Under the pieces are notes generated by a model. The model did no database searches. It saw only the letters and a list, made by a program, of their open reading frames with translations, and was not told where the DNA came from. The translations under genes and the position numbers were made by a program. From assembly GCA_958426095.1 (NCBI GenBank), contig CATZYB010000009.1:1-26974 (forward strand): DNA of 26,974 nucleotides, read 5' to 3'. Source of the DNA: an uncultured Lachnospiraceae bacterium (GTDB lineage Bacteria > Bacillota > Clostridia > Lachnospirales > Lachnospiraceae). Below, one piece after another: positions 1 to 7,959 of this stretch. How positions within the stretch are numbered: the first letter of the stretch is position 1; each line of letters opens with the position of its first letter.

Positions 1-1272
1 ACATCGGCGAACAACCTTTTGGCCGCCATGCTGGACAACCATATCCATCAGGGGAATGCGCTGAGAATTGATACAAATCAGATTGTATGGAAACGTTGCG
101 TGGATATGAATGACCGGGCGCTTCGCAATATCGTTGTCGGTCTTGGCGCAAAAGCAGACGGTGTAGTCCGCGAGGATCACTTCGTTATCTCCGTTGCTTC
201 TGAAATTATGGCGATTCTCTGTCTTGCCAATGATTTGAATGACTTAAAAGAAATGCTTGGACGGATCATTGTTGCCTATAATTATGATGGCGAACCGGTC
301 ACAGCAAAGGATTTGAAAGCCGTAGGTTCTATGGCAGCCCTTTTGAAAGATGCTATCAAACCGAACATGATCCAGACACTGGAGCATACGCCGGCTATTG
401 TCCACGGCGGACCGTTTGCAAATATTGCTCATGGCTGCAACAGTGTGCGTGCGACAAAGATGGCTTTGAAAATGGCCGATATCGTTATCACAGAGGCAGG
501 ATTTGGCGCTGACCTGGGCGCTGAAAAGTTCTTTGATATCAAATGTCGTAAAGCGGGTCTGACTCCATCGGCCGTTGTTCTCGTATCCACAGTAAAAGCT
601 ATGAAATACAACGGCGGCGTGGCAAAGAAAGACCTTCCTGAGAAAAATATGGAAGCACTCAAAAAAGGTATTGTCAACCTGGAGAAACACATTGAAAACC
701 TCCAGAAATACGGCGTACCGATTGTCGTTACTTTAAATAAATATGTGACCGATTCGGAAGAAGAACTGGCTTATATTAAGGATTTCTGTGAATCCAGAGG
801 ATGTGAATTTGCTTTAGCCGAAGTATGGGAACACGGAGGTCAGGGCGGTGTTGAACTGGCAAATAAAGTGCTGGATATTCTGGAAAATAAAGAAAGCAAC
901 TTTAAAGTGCTTTATCCGGACGAATATACACTGAAACAGAAAATTGAAACCGTATCCAAAGAAATCTATGGCGCGGATGGCGTGACCTATTCGGCCGCAG
1001 CAGAAAAGGCTTTGGCCCGTATCGAGGCTATGGGTATGGGAAATCTTCCGGTCTGTATGGCAAAGAACCAGTATTCCCTGTCGGATGACCCGAAGAAACT
1101 GGGACGTCCAACCGGATTTACGGTAAATATCCGTGAGGTTTATGTCAGCGCCGGAGCCGGTTTTGTCGTAGCCATTACAGGAACGATTATGACCATGCCT
1201 GGACTTCCGAAGGTTCCTGCGGCCGAGGCTATTGATGTGGACGAAAACGGAAATATTGTTGGATTATTCTAA
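1..1272 (+). CDS. fhs: Formate--tetrahydrofolate ligase, 5' end outside the window
   Basis: This is the C-terminal 423 residues of formyltetrahydrofolate synthetase, a cytosolic enzyme that uses ATP to join formate to tetrahydrofolate. The frame is open from base 1 and reads TSANNLLAAMLDNHIHQGN, a very conserved stretch of the family, followed by NALRIDTNQIVWKR and later HGGPFANIAHGCNS and TEAGFGADLGAEKF. The family is usually about 556 residues, so roughly 130 are missing, including the P-loop region. An apparent TTG start at 19 is internal and not a real start. The stop TAA (1270-1272) lies 19 bases before folD, the next enzyme of the same one-carbon pathway, so the two are almost certainly cotranscribed. 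Nothing suggests damage. Identification is secure. Confidence 0.97.
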   Translation, partial: TSANNLLAAMLDNHIHQGNALRIDTNQIVWKRCVDMNDRALRNIVVGLGAKADGVVREDHFVISVASEIMAILCLANDLNDLKEMLGRIIVAYNYDGEPVTAKDLKAVGSMAALLKDAIKPNMIQTLEHTPAIVHGGPFANIAHGCNSVRATKMALKMADIVITEAGFGADLGAEKFFDIKCRKAGLTPSAVVLVSTVKAMKYNGGVAKKDLPEKNMEALKKGIVNLEKHIENLQKYGVPIVVTLNKYVTDSEEELAYIKDFCESRGCEFALAEVWEHGGQGGVELANKVLDILENKESNFKVLYPDEYTLKQKIETVSKEIYGADGVTYSAAAEKALARIEAMGMGNLPVCMAKNQYSLSDDPKKLGRPTGFTVNIREVYVSAGAGFVVAITGTIMTMPGLPKVPAAEAIDVDENGNIVGLF

Positions 1273-1291
1273 TTTAGGAGGAAGACAGACA

Positions 1292-2140
1292 ATGACACAG
1301 ATAATTGACGGAAAAAAGATTTCTGCTGAAATTAAGGATGAATTAAAGGAAAAAGTAACCGCATTAAAGGCCGAAGGTAAAGAAATCACACTGGCTGTCA
1401 TCCAGGTGGGCAATGACCCGGCATCGGCGGTCTATGTGGGAAATAAAAAGAAATCCTGCGCCTATATCGGGATTCGTTCTCTGGCCTATGAACTGCCGGA
1501 GGATACGACGGAAGAAGAATTACTTTCACTGGTAGAACAGCTCAATGAAAGTAAGGATGTTCATGGGATTTTAGTTCAGCTTCCTTTGCCGGAGCAGATC
1601 AATGAAGATAAGATCATTAAAGCCATTGCCCCGGCCAAAGATGTAGACGGTTTCCATCCTCAGAGTGTGGGAGCCTTAAGTATCGGACAACCGGGCTTTG
1701 TTTCCTGCACACCGGCCGGTATTATCCAGCTTTTAAAACGCAGCGGTATCGAGATTGACGGCAAGGAATGTGTCATTGTCGGACGGAGTAACATCGTTGG
1801 AAAACCGATGGCTCTGCTTCTTCTCAGAGAGAATGGTACGGTGACTGTATGTCATTCTCATACAAAAAATTTAAAAGAGGTTTGTAAACGGGCGGATATT
1901 TTAGTGGCAGCTATCGGCAAACCGAAATTTTTCAACCACGAGTATATTAAAGAAGGTGCAGTTGTTATTGACGTAGGTATCCACCGCAATGAAAACAATA
2001 AGCTGTGCGGCGATGTGGATTATGATGATGTATTTCCACATGTTTCTGCGATCACGCCAGTTCCCGGCGGCGTGGGACCGATGACGATTGCTATGCTCAT
2101 GTACAATTGTGTGCAGGCGGCTGAAATGGAGATTGAATAA
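1292..2140 (+). CDS. folD: Bifunctional methylenetetrahydrofolate dehydrogenase/methenyltetrahydrofolate cyclohydrolase
   Basis: FolD interconverts 10-formyl-, methenyl- and methylene-tetrahydrofolate in the cytosol, directly after Fhs. The 282-residue length is typical. Visible motifs are the catalytic Tyr48-x3-Lys52 (YVGNK), GILVQLPLP with Gln96, KDVDGFHP at 116-123, the Rossmann-type VIVGRSNIVGKP at about 161-172, and the C-terminal PVPGGVGPMT. The start at 1292 is chosen because AGGAGG at 1276-1281 sits ten bases upstream; the frame is open further back to 1232, but that part overlaps fhs. The stop TAA shares its last A with the ATG of rimO (TAATG), which implies translational coupling. 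All key residues are present. Confidence 0.97.
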   Translation: MTQIIDGKKISAEIKDELKEKVTALKAEGKEITLAVIQVGNDPASAVYVGNKKKSCAYIGIRSLAYELPEDTTEEELLSLVEQLNESKDVHGILVQLPLPEQINEDKIIKAIAPAKDVDGFHPQSVGALSIGQPGFVSCTPAGIIQLLKRSGIEIDGKECVIVGRSNIVGKPMALLLLRENGTVTVCHSHTKNLKEVCKRADILVAAIGKPKFFNHEYIKEGAVVIDVGIHRNENNKLCGDVDYDDVFPHVSAITPVPGGVGPMTIAMLMYNCVQAAEMEIE

Positions 2141-3477
2141 TGAAAATTTTATTTGTTTCACTGGGCTGCGATAAAAACCTGGTGGATTCGGAGGTAATGC
2201 TTGGGCTTTTACGGGATAAGGGTCACGAGATTACCAATGATGAAGCACAGGCCGAGGTCGTGGTCGTTAATACATGCAGCTTTATTCATGATGCCCGTGA
2301 GGAAAGTGTTCAGACCATACTGGAAATGGCAGAATTAAAAAACACAGGCGTCTGCCGGCTTCTCATTGTGACCGGATGTCTGGCTGAAAAGTACCGGGAA
2401 GAGATTCTTACAGAGCTGCCTGAGGTGGATGCAGTGGTCGGTACGACTGCTTATGATGCCATCTGTGAGGTTATCGATCAGAGTCTGGCGGGAGAGCGGG
2501 TCCAGGCCTTTGAATCGACAGAACGGCTGCCCCTTGTGGAAACCCGCAGGGTGATGACAACGGGCGGTTACAGCAGTTATCTCAAGATTGGTGAAGGCTG
2601 TGATAAACACTGCACGTACTGTATTATTCCAAAACTTCGGGGAAATTACCGGAGTGTTCCGATGGAATATGTACTGGAGGATGCCCGGCAGCTGGCAGCC
2701 GCCGGTGTAAAAGAACTGAATATTGTTGCCCAGGAAACAACGACCTGGGGAAAAGATATTTACGGTGAGAAACGTCTTCATGTTCTTCTGAGAGAGTTGT
2801 GTAAAGTGGAGGGAATCCAATGGATTCGACTGCTTTACTGTTATCCGGAAGAGATTACGGACGAACTGATCGAAGTTATCCGGACGGAACCGAAAATCTG
2901 TCATTATCTGGATATGCCGATTCAGCACAGCAGCGATGCTATTCTGAAACGTATGGGACGGAGGACTTCACGGAGCGAACTGGAAGCTGTCATTGGAAAG
3001 CTTCGGAGAGAGATACCGGACATTGCTTTGAGAACAACTTTGATCACTGGATTTCCGGGAGAAACAGAAAGTGATCATGAAGATTTAAAATCCTTTATTC
3101 AGAAAATGGAATTTGACCGTTTAGGCGTCTTTACTTATTCACCGGAGGAGGGAACTCCTGCGGAAAAGATGGAGGGCCAGGTGCCGGAAGAACTCAAAGA
3201 AAGCCGGAGAGATGAACTGATGCTTTTGCAGCAGCAGGTATCGGCGAAAAAAACGGCGGCTATGGTCGGAAGAACTCTGAAAGTGCTTGTAGAGGGGCGT
3301 ATACCGGAGGAAGGCGTTTATGTCGGACGAACTTATCGGGATGCGCCGGAAGTGGACGGTTATATCTTTTTGAATGCGGAGGAAGAAATGATTTCCGGTG
3401 ATTTCGTGACAGCCAAGGTAACCGGCGCAGATGAATATGATTTGACAGGAGATGTGATTTATGAATTTACCGAATAA
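2140..3477 (+). CDS. rimO: Ribosomal protein S12 methylthiotransferase RimO
   Basis: RimO is a radical SAM enzyme that adds a methylthio group to the conserved aspartate of ribosomal protein S12. The 445-residue protein starts MKILFVSLGCDKNLVDSEVM, which distinguishes RimO from the tRNA enzyme MiaB. Cys10, Cys46 and Cys80 would hold the N-terminal auxiliary 4Fe-4S cluster, and Cys154-x3-Cys158-x2-Cys161 (GCDKHCTYC) the radical SAM cluster. A TRAM-type domain fills the last 70 or so residues. It is joined to folD by TAATG and its 3' end overlaps pgsA by 17 bases. The rimO-pgsA-cinA order is common in Firmicutes. Family-typical length with all six cysteines. Confidence 0.96.
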   Translation: MKILFVSLGCDKNLVDSEVMLGLLRDKGHEITNDEAQAEVVVVNTCSFIHDAREESVQTILEMAELKNTGVCRLLIVTGCLAEKYREEILTELPEVDAVVGTTAYDAICEVIDQSLAGERVQAFESTERLPLVETRRVMTTGGYSSYLKIGEGCDKHCTYCIIPKLRGNYRSVPMEYVLEDARQLAAAGVKELNIVAQETTTWGKDIYGEKRLHVLLRELCKVEGIQWIRLLYCYPEEITDELIEVIRTEPKICHYLDMPIQHSSDAILKRMGRRTSRSELEAVIGKLRREIPDIALRTTLITGFPGETESDHEDLKSFIQKMEFDRLGVFTYSPEEGTPAEKMEGQVPEELKESRRDELMLLQQQVSAKKTAAMVGRTLKVLVEGRIPEEGVYVGRTYRDAPEVDGYIFLNAEEEMISGDFVTAKVTGADEYDLTGDVIYEFTE

Positions 3478-4003
3478 ATTGACTGTACTCAGAGTGATAA
3501 TGATCCCTTTCTTTGTATTTTTTTATCTGACAGAAAAGGTATATATTGCTGATATTCTCTTTATCGTTGCCAGCCTGACGGATATGCTGGATGGAAAGAT
3601 TGCAAGAAAATATAATCTTGTTACCAATTTTGGTAAATTTATGGATCCTCTGGCGGATAAACTGCTTGTAGCGGCCGCTCTGATCTGCTTTGTGGAAGTT
3701 GACCGGATTCCGGCGTGGATCGTTTTAATTATTATCAGCCGGGAATTTATCATCAGCGGCTTTCGGCTGGTGGCGGCCGAAGGCGGTAAGGTTATCGCAG
3801 CCGGTTACTGGGGCAAGATTAAAACAGCGGTAACGATGGTAACGATCATTTTCATGATTCCGAATTTCGGAGGAAGTTTTTCCGGCGCGTCATGGATCGC
3901 ACCGCTGGAGCAGGTTTTAGTTTACGCATCGCTTATATTGACGATCATTTCTCTGATTGACTATCTTGTGAAAAACAAAGAGGTACTTGGAGGCGAAATG
4001 TAA
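3461..4003 (+). CDS. pgsA: CDP-diacylglycerol--glycerol-3-phosphate 3-phosphatidyltransferase
   Basis: PgsA makes phosphatidylglycerol phosphate from CDP-diacylglycerol and glycerol-3-phosphate at the membrane, the first committed step to phosphatidylglycerol. The 180-residue protein begins MNLPNKLTVLRVIMIPFFVF and carries a perfect CDP-alcohol phosphotransferase signature: Asp41, Asp44, Gly45, Ala48, Arg49, Gly58, Asp62 and Asp66. Several hydrophobic segments follow. The start lies inside the end of rimO (17-base overlap) and the stop shares one base with the cinA start, so the three genes should be translated from one message. Phosphatidylglycerol also donates the diacylglyceryl group to lipoproteins, which fits loosely with the lipoprotein and Lit genes downstream. 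Confidence 0.95.
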   Translation: MNLPNKLTVLRVIMIPFFVFFYLTEKVYIADILFIVASLTDMLDGKIARKYNLVTNFGKFMDPLADKLLVAAALICFVEVDRIPAWIVLIIISREFIISGFRLVAAEGGKVIAAGYWGKIKTAVTMVTIIFMIPNFGGSFSGASWIAPLEQVLVYASLILTIISLIDYLVKNKEVLGGEM

Positions 4004-5256
4004 TGATTATTGAATTCATATCCGTGGGAACAGAGATTCTTCTCGGGAATATTACAAATACCAATGCCCGGTATCTGGCGGAGGAATGTGCCGTATTGGG
4101 ACTGACCAATTATTATCAGGTCACGGTGGGAGATAATGAAGGACGGCTGTCAGATGCTATTCGGACGGCTTTGAACCGTTCAGATATTGTTCTTTTAAGC
4201 GGTGGTCTCGGACCGACAGAGGATGATATCACCCGGGAGACGGTGGCAAAGGTCCTTGGTCGGGAAATGAACGAGGTGCCGGAGATTCATGAGCAGATCC
4301 AGGCCTATTTTGAAAAAATGGGAGCGAAGAAGCCTTCCAGTAATAACTGGCGTCAGGCCATGGTCATTGAAGGCGCTGAGATCGTGGAAAATCATAATGG
4401 TACGGCGCCGGGAATGATCGTGCCTGTGGATGATACAAAATATGTGATTCTCATGCCGGGACCGCCGGAAGAATTGAAAATGATGTTTGAGGAGAGCATC
4501 GCGCCTTTCCTGGCCGGGCTGAATCACCAGGTTATCTGCTCAAAAACCGTTAAAATATGCGGCATGGGAGAGAGCCGGGTAGCAGATGCGGTGTCTGACC
4601 TGATCGAAGCCCAGACCAATCCGACCATCGCAACTTATGCCAAAGGCGGAGAGGTTCATTTGAGAATTACGGCCAGCGGCAATGATTCCAAAGCGGCCCG
4701 AAAGAGCATTAAGCCGATCGTCAAGGAATTGAAGAGCCGTTTTGGAGATAAAGTATATACAACCAGAGAGAGTGAAACGCTGGAGCAGCATGTGGTCGGT
4801 CTTTTGAAACGGAAAAAGATGACGGTAGCTACGGCTGAGTCCTGTACCGGAGGCCTGGTGGCCTCAACCCTCGTCAATGTAGCCGGGGCTTCGGAAGTAT
4901 TTAATGAAGGTTATATTACTTATTCTAATGAATCAAAACAAAAAATCCTGGGCGTTAAGAAAAAGACGCTGAAAAAAGAAGGAGCTGTCAGCGAGGCCTG
5001 TGCAGCGGAAATGGCAAAGGGGGCTGCAAAGACTGCCGGGGCCAGAGCGGCCATCTCAGTGACGGGCATTGCCGGACCGGACGGCGGTCCAGAAGAAAAG
5101 CCGGTCGGCCTGGTATATATCGGATGCTGTATTGATGGTAAAGTCTGGGTAGAATCTTATCATATGAACGGAGACCGTCAGAAAGTCAGAGAAATTTCCG
5201 TGAAGAAGGCATTAGATATGCTGCGTCGGCATTTAAATCACGTGGAACAAGATTAA
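4003..5256 (+). CDS. cinA: CinA family protein (competence/damage-inducible; NMN deamidase type)
   Basis: This is a two-domain 417-residue CinA protein. The N-terminal half is the MoaB/MogA-like domain, starting MIIEFISVGTEILLGNITNT and containing SGGLGPTEDD at 66-75 and MPGPPEEL at 151-158. The C-terminal half, from about residue 255, is the CinA deamidase domain with TAESCTGG at 277-284 and later TGIAGPDGG. In characterised members the C-terminal domain hydrolyses nicotinamide mononucleotide and the N-terminal domain acts on ADP-ribose-type substrates. It overlaps pgsA by one base. In many Firmicutes recA follows cinA; here a lipoprotein gene follows instead. Assignment is secure; in vivo role is inferred from the family. 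Confidence 0.95.
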   Translation: MIIEFISVGTEILLGNITNTNARYLAEECAVLGLTNYYQVTVGDNEGRLSDAIRTALNRSDIVLLSGGLGPTEDDITRETVAKVLGREMNEVPEIHEQIQAYFEKMGAKKPSSNNWRQAMVIEGAEIVENHNGTAPGMIVPVDDTKYVILMPGPPEELKMMFEESIAPFLAGLNHQVICSKTVKICGMGESRVADAVSDLIEAQTNPTIATYAKGGEVHLRITASGNDSKAARKSIKPIVKELKSRFGDKVYTTRESETLEQHVVGLLKRKKMTVATAESCTGGLVASTLVNVAGASEVFNEGYITYSNESKQKILGVKKKTLKKEGAVSEACAAEMAKGAAKTAGARAAISVTGIAGPDGGPEEKPVGLVYIGCCIDGKVWVESYHMNGDRQKVREISVKKALDMLRRHLNHVEQD

Positions 5257-5267
5257 GGAGGCATCAT

Positions 5268-7160
5268 ATGGGCGCAAAAGACAAAAAGAAATGGTTACTG
5301 GCAGGATTGCTCTGTCTGATGATGTGGCTGCTCTGTGGTTGCGTTGGAAATAACAAAATGAGCATTGACACTACTCTCGAAGTAAGCAGTAAGTTTAAAG
5401 GTCAGAGAGAAATGTCGGCCGTGGTTTCTGAAAGTGTTTTTCGCCAGGCTTTTGATGGGAATCTGGATGAACTGCAGAGAATGGTCACAGAAAAATGTCC
5501 ATCGACTCTCCTTTGTTCTGCAGAGGAAGTCAATAATGGTGTGTTGATCACCATGACGTTGGAATTTGTGAATCTGTCAGACTATACAAATAAGATTGGT
5601 CAGATTCTTGGAAAAACGCCGGGAATTTATTTTGATGCGTCCGATTCCATTTTTAAAAAGGGGTATATGCTCCAGGAAAATTTTACCTCTCAGGATCTGT
5701 TTGGCTGGCTTTTAGATGCGCTTAAGGACAAAAACAGCCAGTTCGAGGATATGGAGCTGTCAGACATTTTCCAGAACGGGGATACAAGGGTCATTTATGA
5801 CGGAGAGACTATTGAGTCGGAGGCTATGATCCATGTGGAAAAAATGGAGTCCCATGCCTTTGACAGCTTGTCTGTGGAGATGACCATGAATGATGACGGT
5901 TCTTATAAAGTGGCTGTAAATTTTATCGTCGATCAGGATGTTTATTATGATATGGGCGATGCTATGGATACAGCGATAAAAAAATTGATGCCGGACGGCG
6001 GCGTTTACGAAGTGAATAATGTCAATGAACAGCGGGTATATACGATCGGTTTCAGCGCCTATAATACAGAGACATTGATTTCTCAGTTAAACTCAGTGCT
6101 GCAGACGAAAAACTGTGAGTTTGAAGTGGTGGAGACAGGCGATGAATCCGACCCATTCCGGGCCCATGAGGAGATCACCATATATCTGGACGGTTCTTAT
6201 TTCCTGGATTTTGCCAAAGAGGGAACGGAACTTGTTTATCTGCTGAAGACCAGTTCCGAGTATTCTTTTAATGACTGTCAGTCTGTTACGGGATTTTTGA
6301 AAAATTATTCCTTTGATAATGACGATAAGTATACCAGTGTTTATATGACTGTTGGGCCTTCCGATAAAGTGAAGATCAACCTGACCTATGCGATCGATAT
6401 ACAAAAAATTGAAATCGGAACAAATATCAGCAGTGAGACGGCATTGGAACGGACGATGAGCTTCTTCTTTGATTCGGAGCAGGCGGCTTTGACCGGAGAA
6501 AATTTTGAAAGCAAGCTTCGGGCCCGTATGGATGAGGATATGACGCTGGAATCAGTGGATATTAACGGAATGAAGGCGTATATAGTCCATATTCCGGCGG
6601 TAAGTCCGGAAGATTTATCATTGAAGACGACAAAATTTTTGGATGGTTCGGCAAATGAAGAGGAACTGACAAGTACGCTTACCGGCGGTAAGTCTGAAAA
6701 AAAACAGTTAAAAATCCGTTCTTATGTGTATGAAGATCATATTAATCTGGAGAAGTTTCTTGGAAGTGCTGTTGTGAACGATGGTATCGTATATCGCATG
6801 GAATATCCAAAGGGTTATGCGGCAGCCTTCGAAGAGGGCGGTCATGCGGATATGGTGACCGAAGGAAATACATTGACTTGTACGACACGAGACTCTATTG
6901 TCAATGTTAAGTCAAGAGGAGAAACGACCAATGTGGCGGGCGTGACCCAGTTGGTTCTCTGGTGGGTCAGCCTGGTCCTGACCATTGCAACGGTAGTTCT
7001 GAATTTGAAACATATTGCGGGTTATATCCGTTACCGTGAAAAATATCTGCTTAAAACAGATCTTTTCCACGGCAGAAATCAGATTCTTCTGACAGTTGGA
7101 GTTGTGGCCCTGACTGCGTTTGTATTTACAAGCCTGCGTTTGATTTTCCGGGTATATTAG
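5268..7160 (+). CDS. Large predicted lipoprotein with C-terminal membrane segments, function unknown
   Basis: I do not recognise a characterised family for this 630-residue protein. It opens with a lysine-rich stretch, a hydrophobic core and a lipobox ending at Cys25 (LLCGC), so it should be exported and lipid-modified. The long middle is acidic, low in cysteine and looks like repeated alpha/beta extracytoplasmic modules, for example blocks around residues 90-130, 180-260 and 300-400. Two hydrophobic segments close the protein (about 565-590 and 602-625), separated by a basic loop (HIAGYIRYREKYLLK). It would thus be anchored at both ends. A strong AAGGAGG at 5255-5261 precedes the ATG, 11 bases after cinA, placing it in the same operon. 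A relation to LppM-like modules is possible but not shown. Its stop overlaps the end of the opposing lit gene by four bases. Confidence 0.8.
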   Translation: MGAKDKKKWLLAGLLCLMMWLLCGCVGNNKMSIDTTLEVSSKFKGQREMSAVVSESVFRQAFDGNLDELQRMVTEKCPSTLLCSAEEVNNGVLITMTLEFVNLSDYTNKIGQILGKTPGIYFDASDSIFKKGYMLQENFTSQDLFGWLLDALKDKNSQFEDMELSDIFQNGDTRVIYDGETIESEAMIHVEKMESHAFDSLSVEMTMNDDGSYKVAVNFIVDQDVYYDMGDAMDTAIKKLMPDGGVYEVNNVNEQRVYTIGFSAYNTETLISQLNSVLQTKNCEFEVVETGDESDPFRAHEEITIYLDGSYFLDFAKEGTELVYLLKTSSEYSFNDCQSVTGFLKNYSFDNDDKYTSVYMTVGPSDKVKINLTYAIDIQKIEIGTNISSETALERTMSFFFDSEQAALTGENFESKLRARMDEDMTLESVDINGMKAYIVHIPAVSPEDLSLKTTKFLDGSANEEELTSTLTGGKSEKKQLKIRSYVYEDHINLEKFLGSAVVNDGIVYRMEYPKGYAAAFEEGGHADMVTEGNTLTCTTRDSIVNVKSRGETTNVAGVTQLVLWWVSLVLTIATVVLNLKHIAGYIRYREKYLLKTDLFHGRNQILLTVGVVALTAFVFTSLRLIFRVY

Positions 7161-7780
7161 CGGCGGCTGATTTTTCGGTAAATGGCCAGACATAAAAAGC
7201 TGGCGATAACGATAAGCGCCAGGATCATTAATGCACAGTGCATGAAAAATCCGTCGGGCAGCAGCAGAATGATCGGGTCTGTGGCCGCATCGAAGATCCA
7301 GTAGTCATTATTAAAAAATAATTTGTGAAACAGAACAAAGAACTGATCCCAGTTTATGGCGATGAGTGCGCCGAGAACAACAGGGAGAGCCAGTGTTAAT
7401 ATGGAAGTCAGCTTGAGATAAGCTGGCTTCTGTTTTTTTGTGCTTAAAATGCCGATGATACTTCCGATCAGACTTAACGGGAGCAGAACAGCCTGGATAA
7501 ATACGAAAATCCGTTTCACTTCCACAAAGTGGATACGGCCTTCTTCAGACATGGTGAGGGTCGGAAATTCAAGCTCGTCCCGATAGAAAACCGAATTATA
7601 ATCGATGAGAGCGTCGTAATTTTCCCGGATTTCTTCTTCTGAATATCCGGTATTTTCCGGAAGCTGAAAATGGTGAATGTCCATGTAATACAGCGGACGG
7701 AAATTGAGCGTAAAGACAACGGCTGCCGAAAGAATGCATAAAGTCAGGGCAACGGCGGTAAGGATTTGTTTTATTTTCAT
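7157..7780 (-). CDS. lit: Lit-family lipoprotein intramolecular transacylase (TIGR01906/DUF1461 membrane protein)
   Basis: Lit proteins move an acyl chain within a diacylated lipoprotein to give the N-acyl, lyso form, which is less visible to TLR2. This 207-residue protein has an N-terminal membrane segment, an extracytoplasmic domain at about 28-88, then three further membrane segments (about 91-113, 122-143, 174-200). The family-diagnostic stretches are visible: GRIHFVEVK with His84, FHKLFFNNDYWIFD with His152, and DPIILLLPDGFF. The two histidines match the pair I recall as essential in studied Lit enzymes. GGAGG (complement of 7790-7794) precedes the start. Convergent with, and overlapping by four bases, a large lipoprotein gene that could be a substrate (inference). 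The older name is an integral membrane protein of unknown function. Confidence 0.85.
   Translation of the reverse strand: MKIKQILTAVALTLCILSAAVVFTLNFRPLYYMDIHHFQLPENTGYSEEEIRENYDALIDYNSVFYRDELEFPTLTMSEEGRIHFVEVKRIFVFIQAVLLPLSLIGSIIGILSTKKQKPAYLKLTSILTLALPVVLGALIAINWDQFFVLFHKLFFNNDYWIFDAATDPIILLLPDGFFMHCALMILALIVIASFLCLAIYRKISRR
7405..7439 (+). terminator. Rho-independent terminator for the fhs-lipoprotein operon, inside lit
   Basis: A ten-pair stem (AAGTCAGCTT at 7405-7414, AAGCTGGCTT at 7420-7429, one G-U pair) with a five-base loop GAGAT is followed by CTGTTTTTTT. It reads on the plus strand, about 245 bases past the lipoprotein stop, within the antisense of lit codons for KKQKPAYLKLTS. 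Confidence 0.8.
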
Positions 7781-7811
7781 AGGAAAGTACCTCCATTAAT
7801 TATTGATTTCT

Positions 7812-7840
7812 ATTATACATCATCTGTCTTTGCTTGTCAC
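7812..7840 (-). promoter_or_regulatory. Predicted sigma-A promoter of lit
   Basis: On the minus strand: GTGACA (complement of 7835-7840), 17 bases, TATAAT (complement of 7812-7817). It also has a TG dinucleotide one base before the -10. Its -35 overlaps the -35 of the divergent queuosine-salvage promoter. Confidence 0.75.
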
Positions 7841-7862
7841 ATTTTCTTAAATATGATATACT
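7834..7862 (+). promoter_or_regulatory. Predicted sigma-A promoter of the queK operon
   Basis: TTGTCA at 7834-7839, a 17-base spacer and TATACT at 7857-7862. Transcription would begin near 7869, giving a leader of about 90 bases that contains the candidate riboswitch. Confidence 0.8.
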
Positions 7863-7882
7863 GATTCAGTTATTCATAAAAT

Positions 7883-7898
7883 CAGGGAATTTTCCCTG
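7883..7898. repeat. Inverted repeat in the queK leader
   Basis: CAGGGAA-TT-TTCCCTG, seven-base perfect arms around two bases. It lies just downstream of the predicted transcription start and immediately before the candidate aptamer. It could be a repressor operator or an RNA hairpin that competes with aptamer stem P1, since CCTGG at its end could pair with CCAGG at 7917-7921. Confidence 0.6.
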
Positions 7899-7899
7899 G

Positions 7900-7934
7900 A
7901 CTGGTTCGTAAACTTCCCAGGATAAAAAACCAAG
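7900..7934 (+). promoter_or_regulatory. Candidate preQ1-I riboswitch aptamer
   Basis: Stem P1 CTGG (7901-7904)/CCAG (7917-7920) encloses a twelve-base loop TTCGTAAACTTC, followed by the A-rich tail GATAAAAAACCAAG (7921-7934). This matches the layout I recall for preQ1-I aptamers: GGUUC after P1, an ACnnC segment closing onto CC, then AUAAAAAACUAAG. The following genes act on queuosine and yield preQ1, which supports the call. The pseudoknot P2 is not obvious; UGGUU (7902-7906) could pair with AACCA (7928-7932), which would be exclusive with P1. No U-run follows, so any control is more likely at translation; the ribosome site begins eight bases after the tail. Confidence 0.68.
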
Positions 7935-7959
7935 AATCTGTAAGGATAGGAGAATGGAT

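Noticed and set aside
7033..7061. Minus-strand terminator for lit inside the lipoprotein gene (ATCTG/CAGAT then ATTTTT)
   Set aside because: Only five base pairs with a seven-base loop; too weak to call, although position would be suitable.
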